Positions 33,001 through 45,877 are shown, counted from the stretch's first letter. The stretch is 64,000 nt of DNA from Rhizomucor pusillus (GCA_900175165.2 FWWN02000177.1:62001-126000); one strand, 5' to 3'. The notes: generated by a model not told the origin, from the sequence alone. Program-made: numbers and translations.

Positions 33001-36000
33001 GCAAATCTCGTCGTAGGAGACACGTTTAATGCATTAATTAATTACGTCCCTCGCAGCAAAAAACGAAATGAAATTATTCATGATCTGCAAGATCGTCAGA
33101 AACGTGTCGTGTCATCCATCGGATACTACGAAGAATTGAAGCAGAAAGTCGATTTACATGTATATGCCAGTACGGCTGGTGCTGTGGTAGAACTTGGAGA
33201 GCTTCCTCCCAAGCTGAACCCGATAATTCGAAGTATCATGAACAGCATAAAGGTAACGTATTAAGTAGCTCTAATCACTCGTTCAAGTGATGCTCATTTA
33301 CGCTGTGTAAATAGTTTGAGGAAAATGCAGAGCTGCAAGAACGTTCGGCGGCAGCGCTTGCAGACTTGATCGCGCTTTGCTCTCGCGCAGAAGGTCGGAT
33401 GAATCCTTCTGACCGAATTGTAAAGAACCTTTGTGCCTTTTTGTGCTCTGACACTGCAGCGACACCTGTCTTTGAAGAGAATCGATCCGAAAGTGGTATC
33501 TTATCGTTGCAAAAGGAGTCGTCAGGCAAAGCCGCTGCCCCCCAGCAAGATATAACACCGCAGCAGAAAGAAGCACAGCTCATGAAGCGTGGCGCCGAGA
33601 TAGCATTGCATAAACTTTGCAGTCAATTTGGAGGACGTGTTTTTGATATCGTACCCAATTTGTGGACTTGCATGTCGGCAAAATTAATTGAGGTCTTTGG
33701 AAATGATGTGCAAAGCCCCGGTGCTTTGGAAGCAGACCAGGCAGTACCAGCCAATGCCGTTCTAGGCCAAGAAGTCATTGACACTCTTACTGTCATGACA
33801 ACTGTCGTGCCTTACTTGTCCAAAGACTTGTGGTACAAGGTATTTGTGAAACTGGAAGATTTGTTGAATATCTTGATCACTTAGTGCGTGGCTAGGTCGT
33901 TGAGATCGCTCCTTTGATCTGCAAAGCTTTACAATCTCGTTTCAGTGTTATTCGACACGTCGCATCCCGATGTTTAGCGACCATCGCCAATACCATCACG
34001 GAGCAGACGATGCATATTGTAGTGGAAAAAGTACTTCCGTTGTTAGGAGATACACTGAATCCACTCCACCGACAAGGTGCCGCCGAATTGATTTATTACT
34101 TGGTGCAAATGCTGGATACCAAGATCTTACCTTACACCATATTCCTTATTGTACCCGTACTCGGTCGTATGAGCGACTCGGACGATGCCGTGCGACTAGT
34201 GTGCACCAACTGCTTTGCACTCTTGATCCGTCTTGTTCCACTCGAAGCCGGCATTCCTGACCCACCGGACATGTCCCAAGAATTGCTTGCTCACCGTCAG
34301 GAAGAGCGCAAGTTCTTGTCGCAGCTTCTGGATAGCTCCAAAGTTGAAAACTTTGAAATTCCTGTTAAGATCAAGGCTGAGCTGCGTAAATATCAACAAG
34401 AAGGTGTCAACTGGCTTGCGTTCCTCAACAAGTTCCATCTTCATGGTATCCTCTGTGATGGTAAGGATTGAGACAAGTCCAGACAAACAAGATTCTTTCG
34501 TTAACCAACGTTCGTAACCAGATATGGGTCTCGGTAAGACATTGCAATCAATTTGTATCCTTGCAAGCGACCACTTTCTCCGTGCCCAAAAATATGCTGC
34601 AACGAAATCACCGGATGCAGTCCATTGCCCTTCACTCGTCATTTGTCCGCCAACATTGACCGGCCACTGGTATCACGAAGTACTCAATTATTCTGAAAAT
34701 TTGAAACCGCTTTTATACACTGGCGGCCCTGCAGAGCGTAAACGATTGCGAACAAAGATCAGTCAGCACGATGTCGTGATCATGTCTTACGATATTATCC
34801 GCAATGATATTGAAGAACTCGGTCCAATTCAGTGGAACTATTGCATTCTGGATGAAGGTCACATCATCAAGAATGCAAAGACGAAAATTACTAAAGCCAT
34901 CAAAACCGTCAAATCTAATCACCGCTTAATCCTCTCTGGTACTCCTATTCAAGTAAGTCGAAACCATACGATCAAGATACATGGATTTTACTAACAAACT
35001 CCTTTTCAGAATAATGTTCTCGAGTTATGGTCATTATTCGATTTCTTAATGCCTGGTTTCCTTGGAACCGAAAAGCTGTTTAACGAACGCTTTGGCAAAC
35101 CGATTTTAGCCAGCCGTGACAGCAAGAGCTCTTCAAAAGAACAAGAAGCTGGTATGTCTTGGAAGAATAATATCGAAAAATGCACACACAGCTCACTGTA
35201 CTTTCCCGTTTGAAAAGGTGCATTGGCTCTCGAAGCCCTCCACAAGCAAGTCTTACCATTCCTCCTGCGCCGTCTCAAAGAAGACGTGCTGCACGACTTA
35301 CCACCAAAGATTATCCAAGATTATTACAGCGATCTCAGCGATTTACAGGTAATGCTAAAGTATTTTGCATTGTTATTACAGGAGTTTGGTATTTATATTA
35401 CATGCTTAGAAACAATTATACGACGAGTTTGCGAAATCTCAAGCTAAACAGGCTGTTGAACAAGACCTCGAAGGGCAGAAATCTGAAGGCGGTGGAAAGA
35501 ACGCAACACATATATTCCAAGCACTTCAATATCTGCGTAAACTCTGCAACCATCCTCTCCTTGTACTGAACGATAAGCACCCAAGTTACGAACGAGTAAC
35601 CGCCGAATTAGCACGAACCAACTCCTCACTACACGATATCCAAAATGCACCGAAATTACAAGCACTCAAGTATGCTTCTTGATAATCATTTCTTTACAGG
35701 AATCTGGGATTTTGCTCACAATGACTTTTCGCAACTAGGCAACTCCTCGGCGAATGTGGTATCGGCGTGTCCGCACCGGAATCCGACGACCCAGAAGCCA
35801 TGGCAGCAGGCGCTGTGAGCCAGCACCGTGCACTTATCTTCTGTCAGCTCAAAACCATGTTAGATATCATCGAAAACGATCTATTCAAGAAACTGATGCC
35901 ATCCGTATCATACATGCGATTGGATGGTTCGGTTGATGCGAACAGACGACACGATGTTGTACAGAAATTCAACGCAGACCCGTCCATCGATGTCTTACTC

Positions 36001-36485
36001 ATGACAACGCACGTTGGTGGTCTTGGTCTGAACTTGACGGGTGCCGATACTGTTATCTTTGTGGAGCACGACTGGAACCCGATGAAAGATCTACAAGCTA
36101 TGGACCGAGCGCATCGTATCGGCCAAAAGAAGGTGGTGAACGTATACCGACTGATTACCCGCGGCACGCTGGAAGAAAAGATTATGGGTCTGCAGAAATT
36201 CAAGCTTAACATCGCAAATACCATCGTCAATCAACAAAATGCTGGCTTGCAAAGCATGGATACTGATCAAATCCTCGATCTGTTTAACGTTGAAGATGAA
36301 AACAAGGAAGGAAAGAGCAAAGCACGCAAGAAAGAGGATGGACAACATGCAGCCGAGATGGGCACAGCAGGCCTCGGTGCTCCCGGCAAGGGCAAGACGG
36401 TCCTGGAAAATCTGGAGAATTTATGGGATGAGAAGGATTACGAAGAAGAATACAACATTGATAGTTTCATTAGCAGCTTAAAATG
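30072..36485 (+). CDS. mot1: MOT1/BTAF1 TBP-removing Swi2/Snf2 ATPase
   Basis: Exon 1 is MATR (30072-30082), spliced to [20 protein letters not shown] and [20 protein letters not shown]. This is the conserved Mot1 N-terminus, followed by [20 protein letters not shown] and HEAT repeats (31435-34300, including [20 protein letters not shown]). The helicase core has [20 protein letters not shown], Walker A DMGLGKT near 34525, the Mot1-type DEGH box ([13 protein letters not shown]), [20 protein letters not shown], and C-terminal motifs [34 protein letters not shown] and [10 protein letters not shown]. It ends [11 protein letters not shown]. About 1,860 residues after removing roughly 15 short introns (estimate). 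Mot1 uses ATP to strip TBP from DNA and redistributes it between promoters. All catalytic motifs are intact. Confidence 0.95.
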
Positions 36486-36546
36486 AGAGAGAAGATGAAT
36501 AAAAATAAGAACAAGAAGAGTGCTGTTACTGCTACTATTCATGCAA

Positions 36547-37620
36547 CTACAGCTGGCTCTTTCCAATGTATAGCCATTCTTTGTTTACCATCTTTACAAC
36601 GTCTAAGGAGTCAAAATTTTCTTCATGGTCGTTGTCTGACCCGGTATTCCTCAGTCGGACAACGCCATCACGTTCTAATTTCTGCAAATGGAGCGCGATA
36701 CCTCTGAGGAACGCTGGCTGTGCGTCGTCTGTGAGATCCTCGCGTATTAACCGTTCACCAATCTCCAGGGACGTCCACGGCCGAGACTGGTCGGATTTTA
36801 TGAGGTTTAAGATTTCGTGCTCGCGTTGATATCTATATTCGAGGTACTGCTTGATTCTAGCAACACCGTTTTCGACGACGGCACCGTGGCCAGGGTACAG
36901 GCGGCGCGGTCGCAAACCTTCTAAGCGATGCAAGCCTTGCAAATACTCATTCAAATCATCGAAAACAACTGTTCCATGCCCCAAGACACAGTTGCCCGTA
37001 AACAGACTCTGTTCCTCCTCGAGCCAGAACGCGCAATGGTCTTTGCCGTGACCACCGGTAAATACGACTCGAAGTGTCGTGTCACTGTCAATGTGGAATA
37101 CTTGGTTATCTTGGAGATTATGCAGGTGGATACCAGCGGGAAATCCGTGCATGAATTGAGCCTCGTCGCGGCTTCCTGGGGGGAAAGGGTATTTGTGCAC
37201 CTTGATAGGCGACACTTGTTCGGCTGCAGCCTGGTCGTCGTCTTCCACAGCCGCAGCATTGTTCTTCCAAATGGCTGCGGTGTCAATATCGATTAATCCT
37301 CCCCAATGGTCATAGTGGCCGTGAGTCAGCAGCAGATCGGAGATGTATGCGTCAGGCGATATAGATGCAAGTGACTGGTGTATGAGTGGCCAGTATCCTA
37401 ATTCCCCTTGCCCGCAATCGATCAGGATCTTCCTCGGGCCCTTGCCGACGAGATATGTGTTTGTTCCTTATTGTTTCATCAGAATTAAAAATCCCGACCT
37501 CTCAAAAAGATGTACGATACCTTGCAACGTGAAGAATCCAGGATTCAATCCCATCACTCGCCACACTCGGTCAGAGAGCTGGCAAAAATCTGGCAGTGGT
37601 TCGAGAGCGCGTTTTGGCAT
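36547..37620 (-). CDS. LACTB2-like metallo-beta-lactamase fold protein with altered metal ligand
   Basis: The ATG at 37620 opens MPKRALEPLPDFCQLSDRVW. One short intron (about 37465-37522) precedes TNTYLVGKGPRKILIDCGQG. The MBL motif HxHxDH is intact in LLLTHGHYDHWGG, and the next His is in TGGHGKDH. The block normally reading FTGD(N/C)xLGxG reads LFTGNCVLGHGTVVFDDL, so the bridging Asp is Asn. The following LYPGHGAVVENGVARIKQYL and the C-terminal winged-helix-like part (EILNLIKSDQ to LHLQKLERDGVVRL) match LACTB2, a single-strand endoribonuclease found in mitochondria in animals. About 338 residues. Activity is uncertain because of the Asp to Asn change. It converges on MOT1 with about 60 bp between stops. 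Confidence 0.87.
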
Positions 37621-38000
37621 TGTTTACGTGAGATAGGAAAGAAAAAAGACAAGTGGCACTGTTAGACCGAGAAAAAGGTAATCTTATCCCCAATTCACAT
37701 GGATCCTACCCCATGTGAAAGTGCTTTCATTATAGCCTGTGCCTTACCCCACACCGATCAAAACGTGTTGTCCTGCTGTGCAACAAACCACGTTTCATAC
37801 ATTATATTTTTGTTCGGCAAAAGCGTATGAATCAGTTTACCCATTACTGCTTACGAGAACAGTTTTCACAGGTAACTTTACCTGCCCACATCGTAAATAA
37901 TGACTCGCTCTTCCAAATATACAACAATTGAAGGAAAAATAAACGTGGTTTTCGCCAAGAAAAAATACACTTCTTTCAAATTTCAGAGAGATTCTAAAAC

Positions 38001-38022
38001 TATATATATATATATATATATA
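38001..38022. repeat. (TA)n microsatellite
   Basis: A 22-bp run of alternating TA about 100 bp downstream of the copper amine oxidase stop codon. Confidence 0.85.
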
Positions 38023-38119
38023 AACAAAGGAGTTTTCATGTGCAAACTACTAGAGCTGCAGGGTATGGGTTGTTCAAGAATGTACATGTTTGGAAGATGG
38101 CGGATGTGGAAACAAGAAA

Positions 38120-40262
38120 TTAGAGCTTGGTTGTTGAAGAAGAAGAGCAGCATCCAGAAGTCTTCTGTTGTTCTTTAGGCTTTTCGTATGCGTAAACAGA
38201 GTGGTTGATGGACTTGTTGGTCGGGGGCACGTCGAGCGCAGGGTTGGCAATGAAGAAGTTCGCAGGCTTCATCATGAAACCGCAAGTGTCGACCGGCATG
38301 ATTGGGAAGTCTTCCGCGCGGGGCAAATGGGTGAGGCCAAAAGTGAACCACAAGACGATATCGCGGTTTACAATGCTTTGCTGCTCTTTGTTAGCCCAGG
38401 TTTCGATGCTGTCAATGCCATCAGATTGGTTGCAGTAGAAACCGCCAGCGAACATCTGGTTTTCGTTGTACGGAGTGACCCACAGAGCCTTCTTTGCGAA
38501 CGGAGCACGCTGGCCAACAACCGAGTCTTCGCGGCAGAAGAAGGGTGCAACGTGGTGCGAAGCGATCTTCCAACCCACAGGAGTCTTGGTGTAGGGATGG
38601 ATACGGTTCTCGTTGATGATCTTCCAGAAGCGAGCAGTGTCAAAGTTGAAGTGAGCCTGGCCTTCGTGCGTATCCTTGAGGACCTTGGATTCATAGTAGA
38701 AGCCGTTGCCGTACATGTTTCTGGGGTGTCCAGTCGGGAACTCGCTGCGGTAGGTGTCAATTTGTGCGACAGAGTTGTTGGGACCGTCTATCATGGGGTC
38801 AATACGCATAGTGAAGAAGTGCTGGTGGTACTGAGCATCGATTTGGGGAGCAACAGTGACACCGTAGCGACCAGGAGTCTCATCTTCAGCAAGAACAACA
38901 GTGTTGAGATCGCCGGTAGCCTTGACCTCGTACTCGAAGGTGCCATCTTGGTAAAAATAGTAGTAAAGACCGTAATCATAGTTGGCGACGGTGACGAATT
39001 GGGAAATAACCAAGCGACGAGAGCGGACAGTGTGAGCACGGCCATTACGGTAGTCGGTGTGCTTGAATAAGATACCGTGGTCCTCTTCGTGCATACAGAT
39101 GGCGTTGGGGACGTGGAAAGGCTTGCCATTATGGTCGTTAAAGGTTGCATCAAAGTAATAAATAGATCCCAAGCAGTCGCATCCGAGCTTCAACGAGTTT
39201 GTGCAAAGACCCAAGCCATATTCACCAACATCAAAAGCGTGCTTGCGGTTGTGAGGCGAGTAAGGGTTGGCGTAAGGGACGACCATTTCAGACAGCGAGA
39301 TACGGTAGAATAGAGGACGGACTTCGTTGCCATCCCGGTAGTTTACATTGTGGATCACCAGACCTTCCCGATAGTTCATGGAAATACGCATATTCCATTT
39401 TTGCCAGTCGATTTCGTTGCCTTTGACCGTAAAAGAGACTCCCTGAGGTTGCTGGATAACGATAGGCTTGACATCCTTGCGGAAATTCTCTTTGCCGATG
39501 AACTCGGGCAAGAAATTGTGCTGTTGCAAAGGAATGACAGGACGAGTGAACTTGCTGTCTCTTGGCTTGATGCGCTCGATATCAATGACTTTCATCTGAC
39601 CCAAATCTACAAACAACAATCAATTATTTTCGCCCTGATCAATCTGGATGTATGTATTACATACCAATAACAGGGACAAAATCGAGAGGATGGGCATACT
39701 GGTTATCGTCTTCGCAGGTACGCATATACATGAAAGCTTGCATCAGACGCTTACTACGGCCAGGATAGTTAACATGACGAGCAATAGCCCAGGGATCGTT
39801 GAAAACCTTGGACATGTCGGTGATACCAAGTTCACGGCATTCGGCAATAACACGCTCGTCCTTGAGAACCAGTTGTTCGACTTCAAACATTTCGTCCATG
39901 GTTAGGATGGGTTGCACGTCGGGCACATAATTCCACGACAAGAGCTTCTCGGAATCGAGAGAAACAACAGCTTCGTAGCACTTCATGCTGGGACGTTCCA
40001 GGGCAACAACGAGAGATTGACGGTCGATATCCATGACCCGGGGCTTGGAGGTATCCCATCCGAGATAAGACATCATAATGTGCTTGGGCGGCTCCTTGAG
40101 AGTGATGGTGTTGAAAATCAAGTCGAGCTCAGGCTTGGCCTTGCGAACAATATCGGCTACTTGCATAATCTCATCGCCAGAGAGCGGGTCCAGAGGATGG
40201 AAATACGGTCGTTTCTTTGCAGCGGTAGCGGTCTTCATTTCCTTGATAGTTGCGGTAGCCAT
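38120..40262 (-). CDS. Copper amine oxidase (TPQ-containing)
   Basis: Exon 1 (40262 to about 39663) encodes HPLDPLSGDEIMQVADIVRK and the N2/N3 domains. After one intron (about 39607-39662) the catalytic domain follows. The TPQ precursor Tyr is in VANYDYG, matching TxxNY(D/E). The catalytic-base Asp is in AFDVGEYGLG. The copper ligands are the two His of QYHQHFF and the distant His in FGLTHLPRAEDFPIMP. The enzyme oxidises primary amines to aldehydes, H2O2 and ammonia, and would supply nitrogen from amines. About 690 residues. The C-terminus ends CCSSSSTTKL; TKL is close to a type 1 peroxisomal signal but not canonical. No signal peptide. A minus-strand TATA box lies about 90 bp upstream. Confidence 0.95.
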
Positions 40263-40352
40263 ATTGAAAAAAGTAGAGTATAGACAGAAGATGTGTTTGT
40301 GTGTAGGTAGTGATTTGAACAGAAAACAAGTCTTACCTTTCGCACGCCTCTG

Positions 40353-40360
40353 TTTATATA
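40353..40360 (-). promoter_or_regulatory. TATA box of the copper amine oxidase gene
   Basis: TATATAAA on the minus strand, 91 bp upstream of the ATG at 40262, a spacing consistent with a TATA-driven, likely inducible, promoter. Confidence 0.55.
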
Positions 40361-40413
40361 TTTTTTCTCCATCTTCCGTATCTGAGAACCTTATTACTAC
40401 AACATCGCAGTGA

Positions 40414-42716
40414 TCAAGTGTCGGGGTAAGGATACAACAGGCGGATCAAGAGCCGGTTCCCTGATTTTGCCTATTGTGTTTCCACATTGTTGCATTGACA
40501 GATCGTTTGCATAAAAAGGAGAACAGATGCGGGGATGCTACAGACGCTGTGCTTTTAATACAGATACTTCTCTTTGTTCCCTCCACTCTGCCTTACAAGA
40601 CTGAAGCAGACATCGGCCGCGTAGAGCGATTGTCGTGGATGATAGGATAAACGACGGTAAGTCTGGGAAATTTGAACTGATTTGTCATTGCTAGCCTCAG
40701 ACCAGCACATGCTTAGCACTGAATGGCAGTGGGAGGACTGTCCATAGCATTTGATTCACACTGAACGATTTACATGCCACCAAAGACGCATGTAAATAGT
40801 AGCTTGTGTCTAAAGTATATCATCAATGCGGAAGTTACCAAGCTACTACCATCGCGAGTACTTGGCGCACGTTGATAAGATATAGTACAGAACGGGGAGG
40901 GTCAGTTTAGTAGTTGAAATCTCCGCGGCGCTTACACTGACGGTTTCTGACAAATGACTTGCCTTAAATAGCGTCGGAGGCCACGAGTTCAAAAATGCCT
41001 TCCATGGATGATTATTGGTCACAAGCGAAAACCGTGGAAAAGTTTTGATAACAAGCCTCTACAGTTGCGAAGTTTGCGTAACCTGCAAGAAGAACCGGGA
41101 ATGGCAAGGTAAGAGCTTGATCTTGACTCAAACTCTGTTGTTGTTCTTCTTCAAAATAAGTGATATCATGTACTATCTGGTTTCGTCTATCGAGTATTGT
41201 GCTCATCAAATAAGTGTATCAGCAAACCCATCATACAAAGATGTATATTTCAGTGTGTAATTCATGCTGGGTGTCGCAGTTTGTAAGCCTTCATAATTCA
41301 AGATACTGTATAGTACAAAAGGAGTTGCGGACACCTCACGGAGATTCTTGTAATATCGGCATTACTACTGACCCAAAGACGATTTGCATTCTGTTGCAGA
41401 TTGTGTAGATATGAAGCTCCAGAACAAGCGTTCGGTAAATTCTATGATTCAGTGCTTACTGGATTACTGTATACAGCGTGTCATATTGATATCAGTATTG
41501 TAGCTGAAAACAGCAAATTCTGTTCACCCTCTGTGAGTATCTGTCAAATCATTGTAGATGTAGCTCAATGACCAACTTTTCTTTCTCCAGCTCCTGGTTC
41601 CAAGTTGCTGAAGGTTATTTGATGCAGTCAAAGACGAATCAGGCAGTCCAAGGTGTCCAAGGCCGAGCCATTTTTGAGCTTTTACGCTTCTATTTTATTA
41701 GCAACGTCACGCCTCTGTAGGAGGATGACGGCTACAAAGAGGACACAGATTATATCTGTACCTCCTCGCATGCTCTTTGGGAACTGACGATGCCGCTTGC
41801 TCGCGGTAGTTCCTGGATACATCGTTGGCTTTGCTTTCCATTGCTCAACGTGAACCCAGCGGCATCCATATTTTACTGTATTGGAAGATAGAAATGAATG
41901 GTGGTGCAAATGAAGTGATTGTCATCCTGTCATATGTATCAGGTAAATGCATTCTATTCTTTCAAGACCTCTGGGAACGGGAGTCAAATTAGGAAGAACA
42001 TCACGAATGGTACTCGCATCCAAAAAGGACTTAATATTGCACTTATGCTTTGGAGATCTGTGCTGACTTAGGTTTTAATTCTGTGTTTGTAGATGTCCCA
42101 TGGGTAAATTGCATCTGCACTCACATTGGACTTTTTCTGACCTTTTTGTTCTCAGATTTCAGGCACGATGAGCAGAAAGAGGTTATTTCCATTTTCTTCC
42201 TCTGTTTCCCAGAATTTAGTTCCATCTATTCCATATAGCATAAAGAGGACTGAGAAACTAGAGCACATGATGTCCTTCTGGCGCGTGTCTGTAACGCTCT
42301 GCTACATTACTAGCAACGGTCTAAAGCCAAGGTCGAGTGTTTGCAAACAATGACATACCAATCCGAGACCGCGGCTGCAGAGCAAAAAGCGGAGACGTCC
42401 ATCGGTCCTAAATGAAAGGCAGACATAGCAGCACGGTTTAATGATTGACGTTTGGATTGAATGAAAGGCATGGAGAAGACCGAAAATGGCACATTGCACG
42501 TGGATGACATGCGTTCTTTTCATTGCCGACTCGATAGGATGTATGGCAACACAAGTGGCGCTGGAAAGGTCCTTTGCAATATAGAGAGAAGAAAAGCAAG
42601 CTTCGATGCAGAGAATGATTCCCATGTCAGGGGTCGATGTACTCTGGGCTGAGAGATTATCAGGATGCAGCGCGAAAGATAGTCCTCATCCTTTGGCGGT
42701 GCCCCTTAACTCGAGA
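40414..42716. other. Long gene-poor region
   Basis: About 2.3 kb with only short unrelated frames on both strands, such as 41682-41909 (-) and 42302-42625 (-). None carries a recognisable motif or a consistent exon chain. I see no supported gene. Confidence 0.45.
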
Positions 42717-42764
42717 TACACTTTTTCCGAAAATTAATGTCCATTACTTTTGGGAAAAAGTGTA
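42717..42764. mobile_element. MITE remnant: two terminal repeats fused head to head (copy B)
   Basis: A 48-bp near-palindrome. The left half starts tacactttttccgaaaatta and the right half in reverse starts tacactttttcccaaaagta. Both match the terminal repeats of the element at 29761-29863, but the internal sequence is gone. It is a minimal derivative lying 716 bp upstream of the casein kinase ATG. Confidence 0.65.
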
Positions 42765-43479
42765 CTGCGTGGGCGTTTGGGTCCTCATTTTTTTTTTGCG
42801 GACTTTTTTTAAGAAGCACACAATCTCTTCATTGATCGCCGCATACGAAGAAAATACAAGCACATTTCATCTTCTTCCTTTCTTCTCGCTCCGTACTTAT
42901 ACGCTCCTTTTCACACTTGGCCCGCTAACTAGCCATTTCACCTCCTCAACACTCCTTTGCAACTCCTAAGGCTTCATCTTCACGCGTCCCCGCACTATAA
43001 CATAGACAAAGGTAGGTTCCAGGATTTTTTACATACCTGCGTTTAAATTTCAGCACTTGGAACGAGGGACTCAATTGCCTTTTTTCTTTTTAACAGGCAG
43101 AAGGTAAACATCTAGACAAAAACAAGAAAATATCCCGCCGTGATCCTTCTTCCACCACCACCCCTTCCCTTATGAGCCATCATGAAAACAAGTGAGCAGT
43201 CTACTATTGCCCGCAATAGAAAAAGCCACGAGGGCATATCTTGGGAGGACAGAAAAACACCCGCTCTTGAGCTTTTTTTCCACCTCCGGCCTTTTTAACC
43301 GTCTTCTTTAAACCCCTCTCTTCTACTTCTCTCGCGCATTCTCCAACGCCGTTTGTGGGGGCAGCGTCTCTAAACTCTTTTACTTTCTAGTTCCTTCTCT
43401 TTCTCCAACATCCCTTACTACTTTTACTTCCGTTTCGGCAAACGTCAGCACCAAAAACCCGAACGTCGACCTCACACAA
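42765..43479 (+). promoter_or_regulatory. Casein kinase I upstream region
   Basis: Strongly pyrimidine-rich (CT tracts at 42870-42910 and 43300-43420) with no long frame, as expected of a constitutive fungal promoter and 5' leader. A GT-AG 5'-UTR intron is possible (gtaggt at 43011 to an AG near 43097). Confidence 0.4.
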
Positions 43480-45108
43480 ATGACCGGCATTAACTCTCAT
43501 TCTTCCTCAACCGCCAATCCCTTTTCGTCACACAATGTTGTTGGCGTCCACTACCGAGTTGGAAAAAAGATCGGCGAAGGCAGCTTCGGTATTATCTACG
43601 AAGGTGAGATGACGCTTCTGAGCTTTCTCTTGCTCTCTTCCGACGACCCAGCACACCCCTCGTAACGCATATAGTGCTTCTCTAGGTACTAATCTTTTGA
43701 ACAATCAACCTGTCGCCATCAAATTCGAACCAAGAAAAAGCGATGCTCCCCAACTTCGCGACGAGTACCGAACCTACAAAATCATGGCTGGCTCAAGTAA
43801 TTATCCAATATTACAGAGAATAATGGGGGAGGGAAATATCGTACGACAGCGACGTAACGTTGATGTTTTCTTCTTGTTCTTCTTCCTTATGTATAGCGGG
43901 AATACCCACGGCCTACTACTTTGGTCAGGAGGGCCTCCACAATATCCTTGTGATTGACTTGCTGGGCCCCAGTCTTGAAGATATGTTCGATATCTGCGGC
44001 CGACGATTCTCCATTAAGACCGTCGCCATGCTCGCAAAGCAGATGGTAAGGGAAATGCAAAGCTTCGAGGGAAGCAAAAAAAATTAACTTCATTGTAATT
44101 TAGTTGACTCGTGTTCAAACCATCCACGAGAAAAACCTAATTTATCGAGATATCAAGCCAGATAACTTTTTGATCGGAAAGCCTGGTACCAAGATGGCAA
44201 ACCAAATCTTTATCGTCGATTTTGGCATGGCCAAACTTTACCGCGATCCAAAGACCAAGCAGCATATTCCTTACCGCGAACGCAAAAGTCTGTCCGGCAC
44301 TGCACGCTACATGAGTATCAACACTCATTTGGGTCGAGGTAACCATCATCGCGAGAAGCTATTGGTGTGATCTCTTCGGAAGCGATTGACTTTTATGGAA
44401 AATAGAGCAATCCCGTCGGGATGACCTCGAGGCTTTGGGACATGTATTCATGTACTTTTTGCGTGGTGCTTTGCCTTGGCAGGGTTTGAAGGCTGCTACC
44501 AACAAGCAAAAATACGAAAAGATTGGGGAAAAGAAGCAGAGCACCGCAATCAAGGATCTATGCGACGGATTTCCAGGTACTTTAGGAAATTTCCAGTTTA
44601 GCTAAAGAGGAGAAGCTGATGCAGTTCATGCAGAGGAGTTTGGCATCTATCTCCAATACGTTCGGAAACTCGGTTTTGAGGAAACACCTGATTATGACTT
44701 CCTCCGTGAGCTCTTCACCAAAGTTATCAAGAATGCCGGTGAAGTTGAAGATGGTGTTTACGATTGGATGTTATTAAACAATGGCAAGGGCTGGGAGGTA
44801 ACTGGATTGCCATATATAGAATCCCTTGTATATCATCCCAACTAATTGCATCTTATTAGACATTGACCAAGCGTCAGGTTGCTAGACAGGGCATTCCTGC
44901 TCCTGCCAAGAAAGTGATTGCCGACAACCAGCGCCAAATGATGGCTGGAAAGAACCAAGACTCGAACGTGAGAGATCAGCAGACTGCTGATGCACAGGCT
45001 CCAGGAACAGCAGCAACGCAGAATGGCGTTCGTCAGAGCCAGTTGCCTTCAGCTCGTCCAAAGAAGCCAAGTCTTTTGGCAAGATTGACTTGTGGCCTGT
45101 GTCAGTGA
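43480..45108 (+). CDS. Casein kinase I (Yck/Cki1-type)
   Basis: Seven or so exons. Exon 1 encodes [18 protein letters not shown] (glycine loop). The next has [20 protein letters not shown] (catalytic Lys), then [35 protein letters not shown] (catalytic loop), VDFGMAKLY (DFG) and the CK1-specific SINTHLGRE in place of [21 protein letters not shown] and [20 protein letters not shown] are typical of the fungal Cki1/Yck branch. The C-terminal tail is Gln/Ala-rich and ends [11 protein letters not shown]. The two cysteines could be palmitoylated as in membrane-anchored Yck kinases, although the usual terminal CC is absent. All kinase residues are intact. Splice sites near 43603-43686, 43798-43897, 44046-44103, 44339-44404, 44574-44633 and 44797-44859 were set by eye. 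Confidence 0.93.
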
Positions 45109-45877
45109 AGATAGAAGAAACAGCAATACGGTGTTTGTTTAATTTTTTCCTTCCTCTTTTTTCCCTTCTTACATTTATTTTCTTTTTTGAGCCATTGGAG
45201 ATCAAGAGATATCTGTTTCTTGTTCTCTATTCTGCTTTCGACCCACCTTTTTTTTTCTTTCTTGCAATCACAACTTTCACGCACGTACACGTTTTCCAAC
45301 TTTATCTTTGGACTATTTTCTTCATTCACGCAACACACAGACATAACTCTCCTTCCATCCGTTTCTTCCACTCTTAATTTTTTTACTCGGCCTCTATCTC
45401 TCTCTCGCACACATACACACGCACACGCACACACGCACTCACTCGTATACACACTTATCTCTCGTTCTGTCCTCTTATTTTCTTGCACTTGTTGCCAATA
45501 TGACAGAAGATATAGTAATTCTTTTTCCTCTTTTACTTTCTATTGTTTGCTTACAAACTCTGGGAGCTGCAATGAAGAAAAATGGAGTGGACTTGCGACT
45601 GTCTGGCATATTTTGATTCCAAAAAACAGCAGTTTTCTTATGTCCACTCGATATGTCATCAGTAACCTGGAGTTGGCTCGTTGGAGATCATCCAACAATG
45701 ATGTGTATGTTTGTCGAGAAAAAAGATAGCTCCATGTCCTTTGTTCCTGAAAGCACGGATTGAGAAGGAGCTCGTGGTACAAGAGTGAAGCTCAGAGAAT
45801 GAGAAAGGAAAGGATCACTTTTTTCTAAACCTTCCCGTCCATTCCTTGCAGCTTCTTCCATCCCTACTACGAACGCA
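45109..45877. other. Intergenic between casein kinase I and RasGAP, with CA repeat
   Basis: T-rich 3' flank of the kinase, then an imperfect (CA)n/(CG)-interspersed run at about 45406-45452. The long frames here (45102-45488 - and 45187-45729 +) are low-complexity and not credible genes. Confidence 0.5.

Noticed and set aside
38168..39670. Long plus-strand frames (up to 300 codons) opposite the copper amine oxidase
   Set aside because: They are antisense shadows of a well-conserved catalytic gene and carry no motif.
42302..42652. Frames on both strands upstream of casein kinase I
   Set aside because: No motif and no exon chain; region looks non-coding.
45102..45729. Long frames through CA/CT-rich sequence
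   Set aside because: Low-complexity translation (His/Thr/Val/Cys repeats) from a microsatellite in intergenic DNA.
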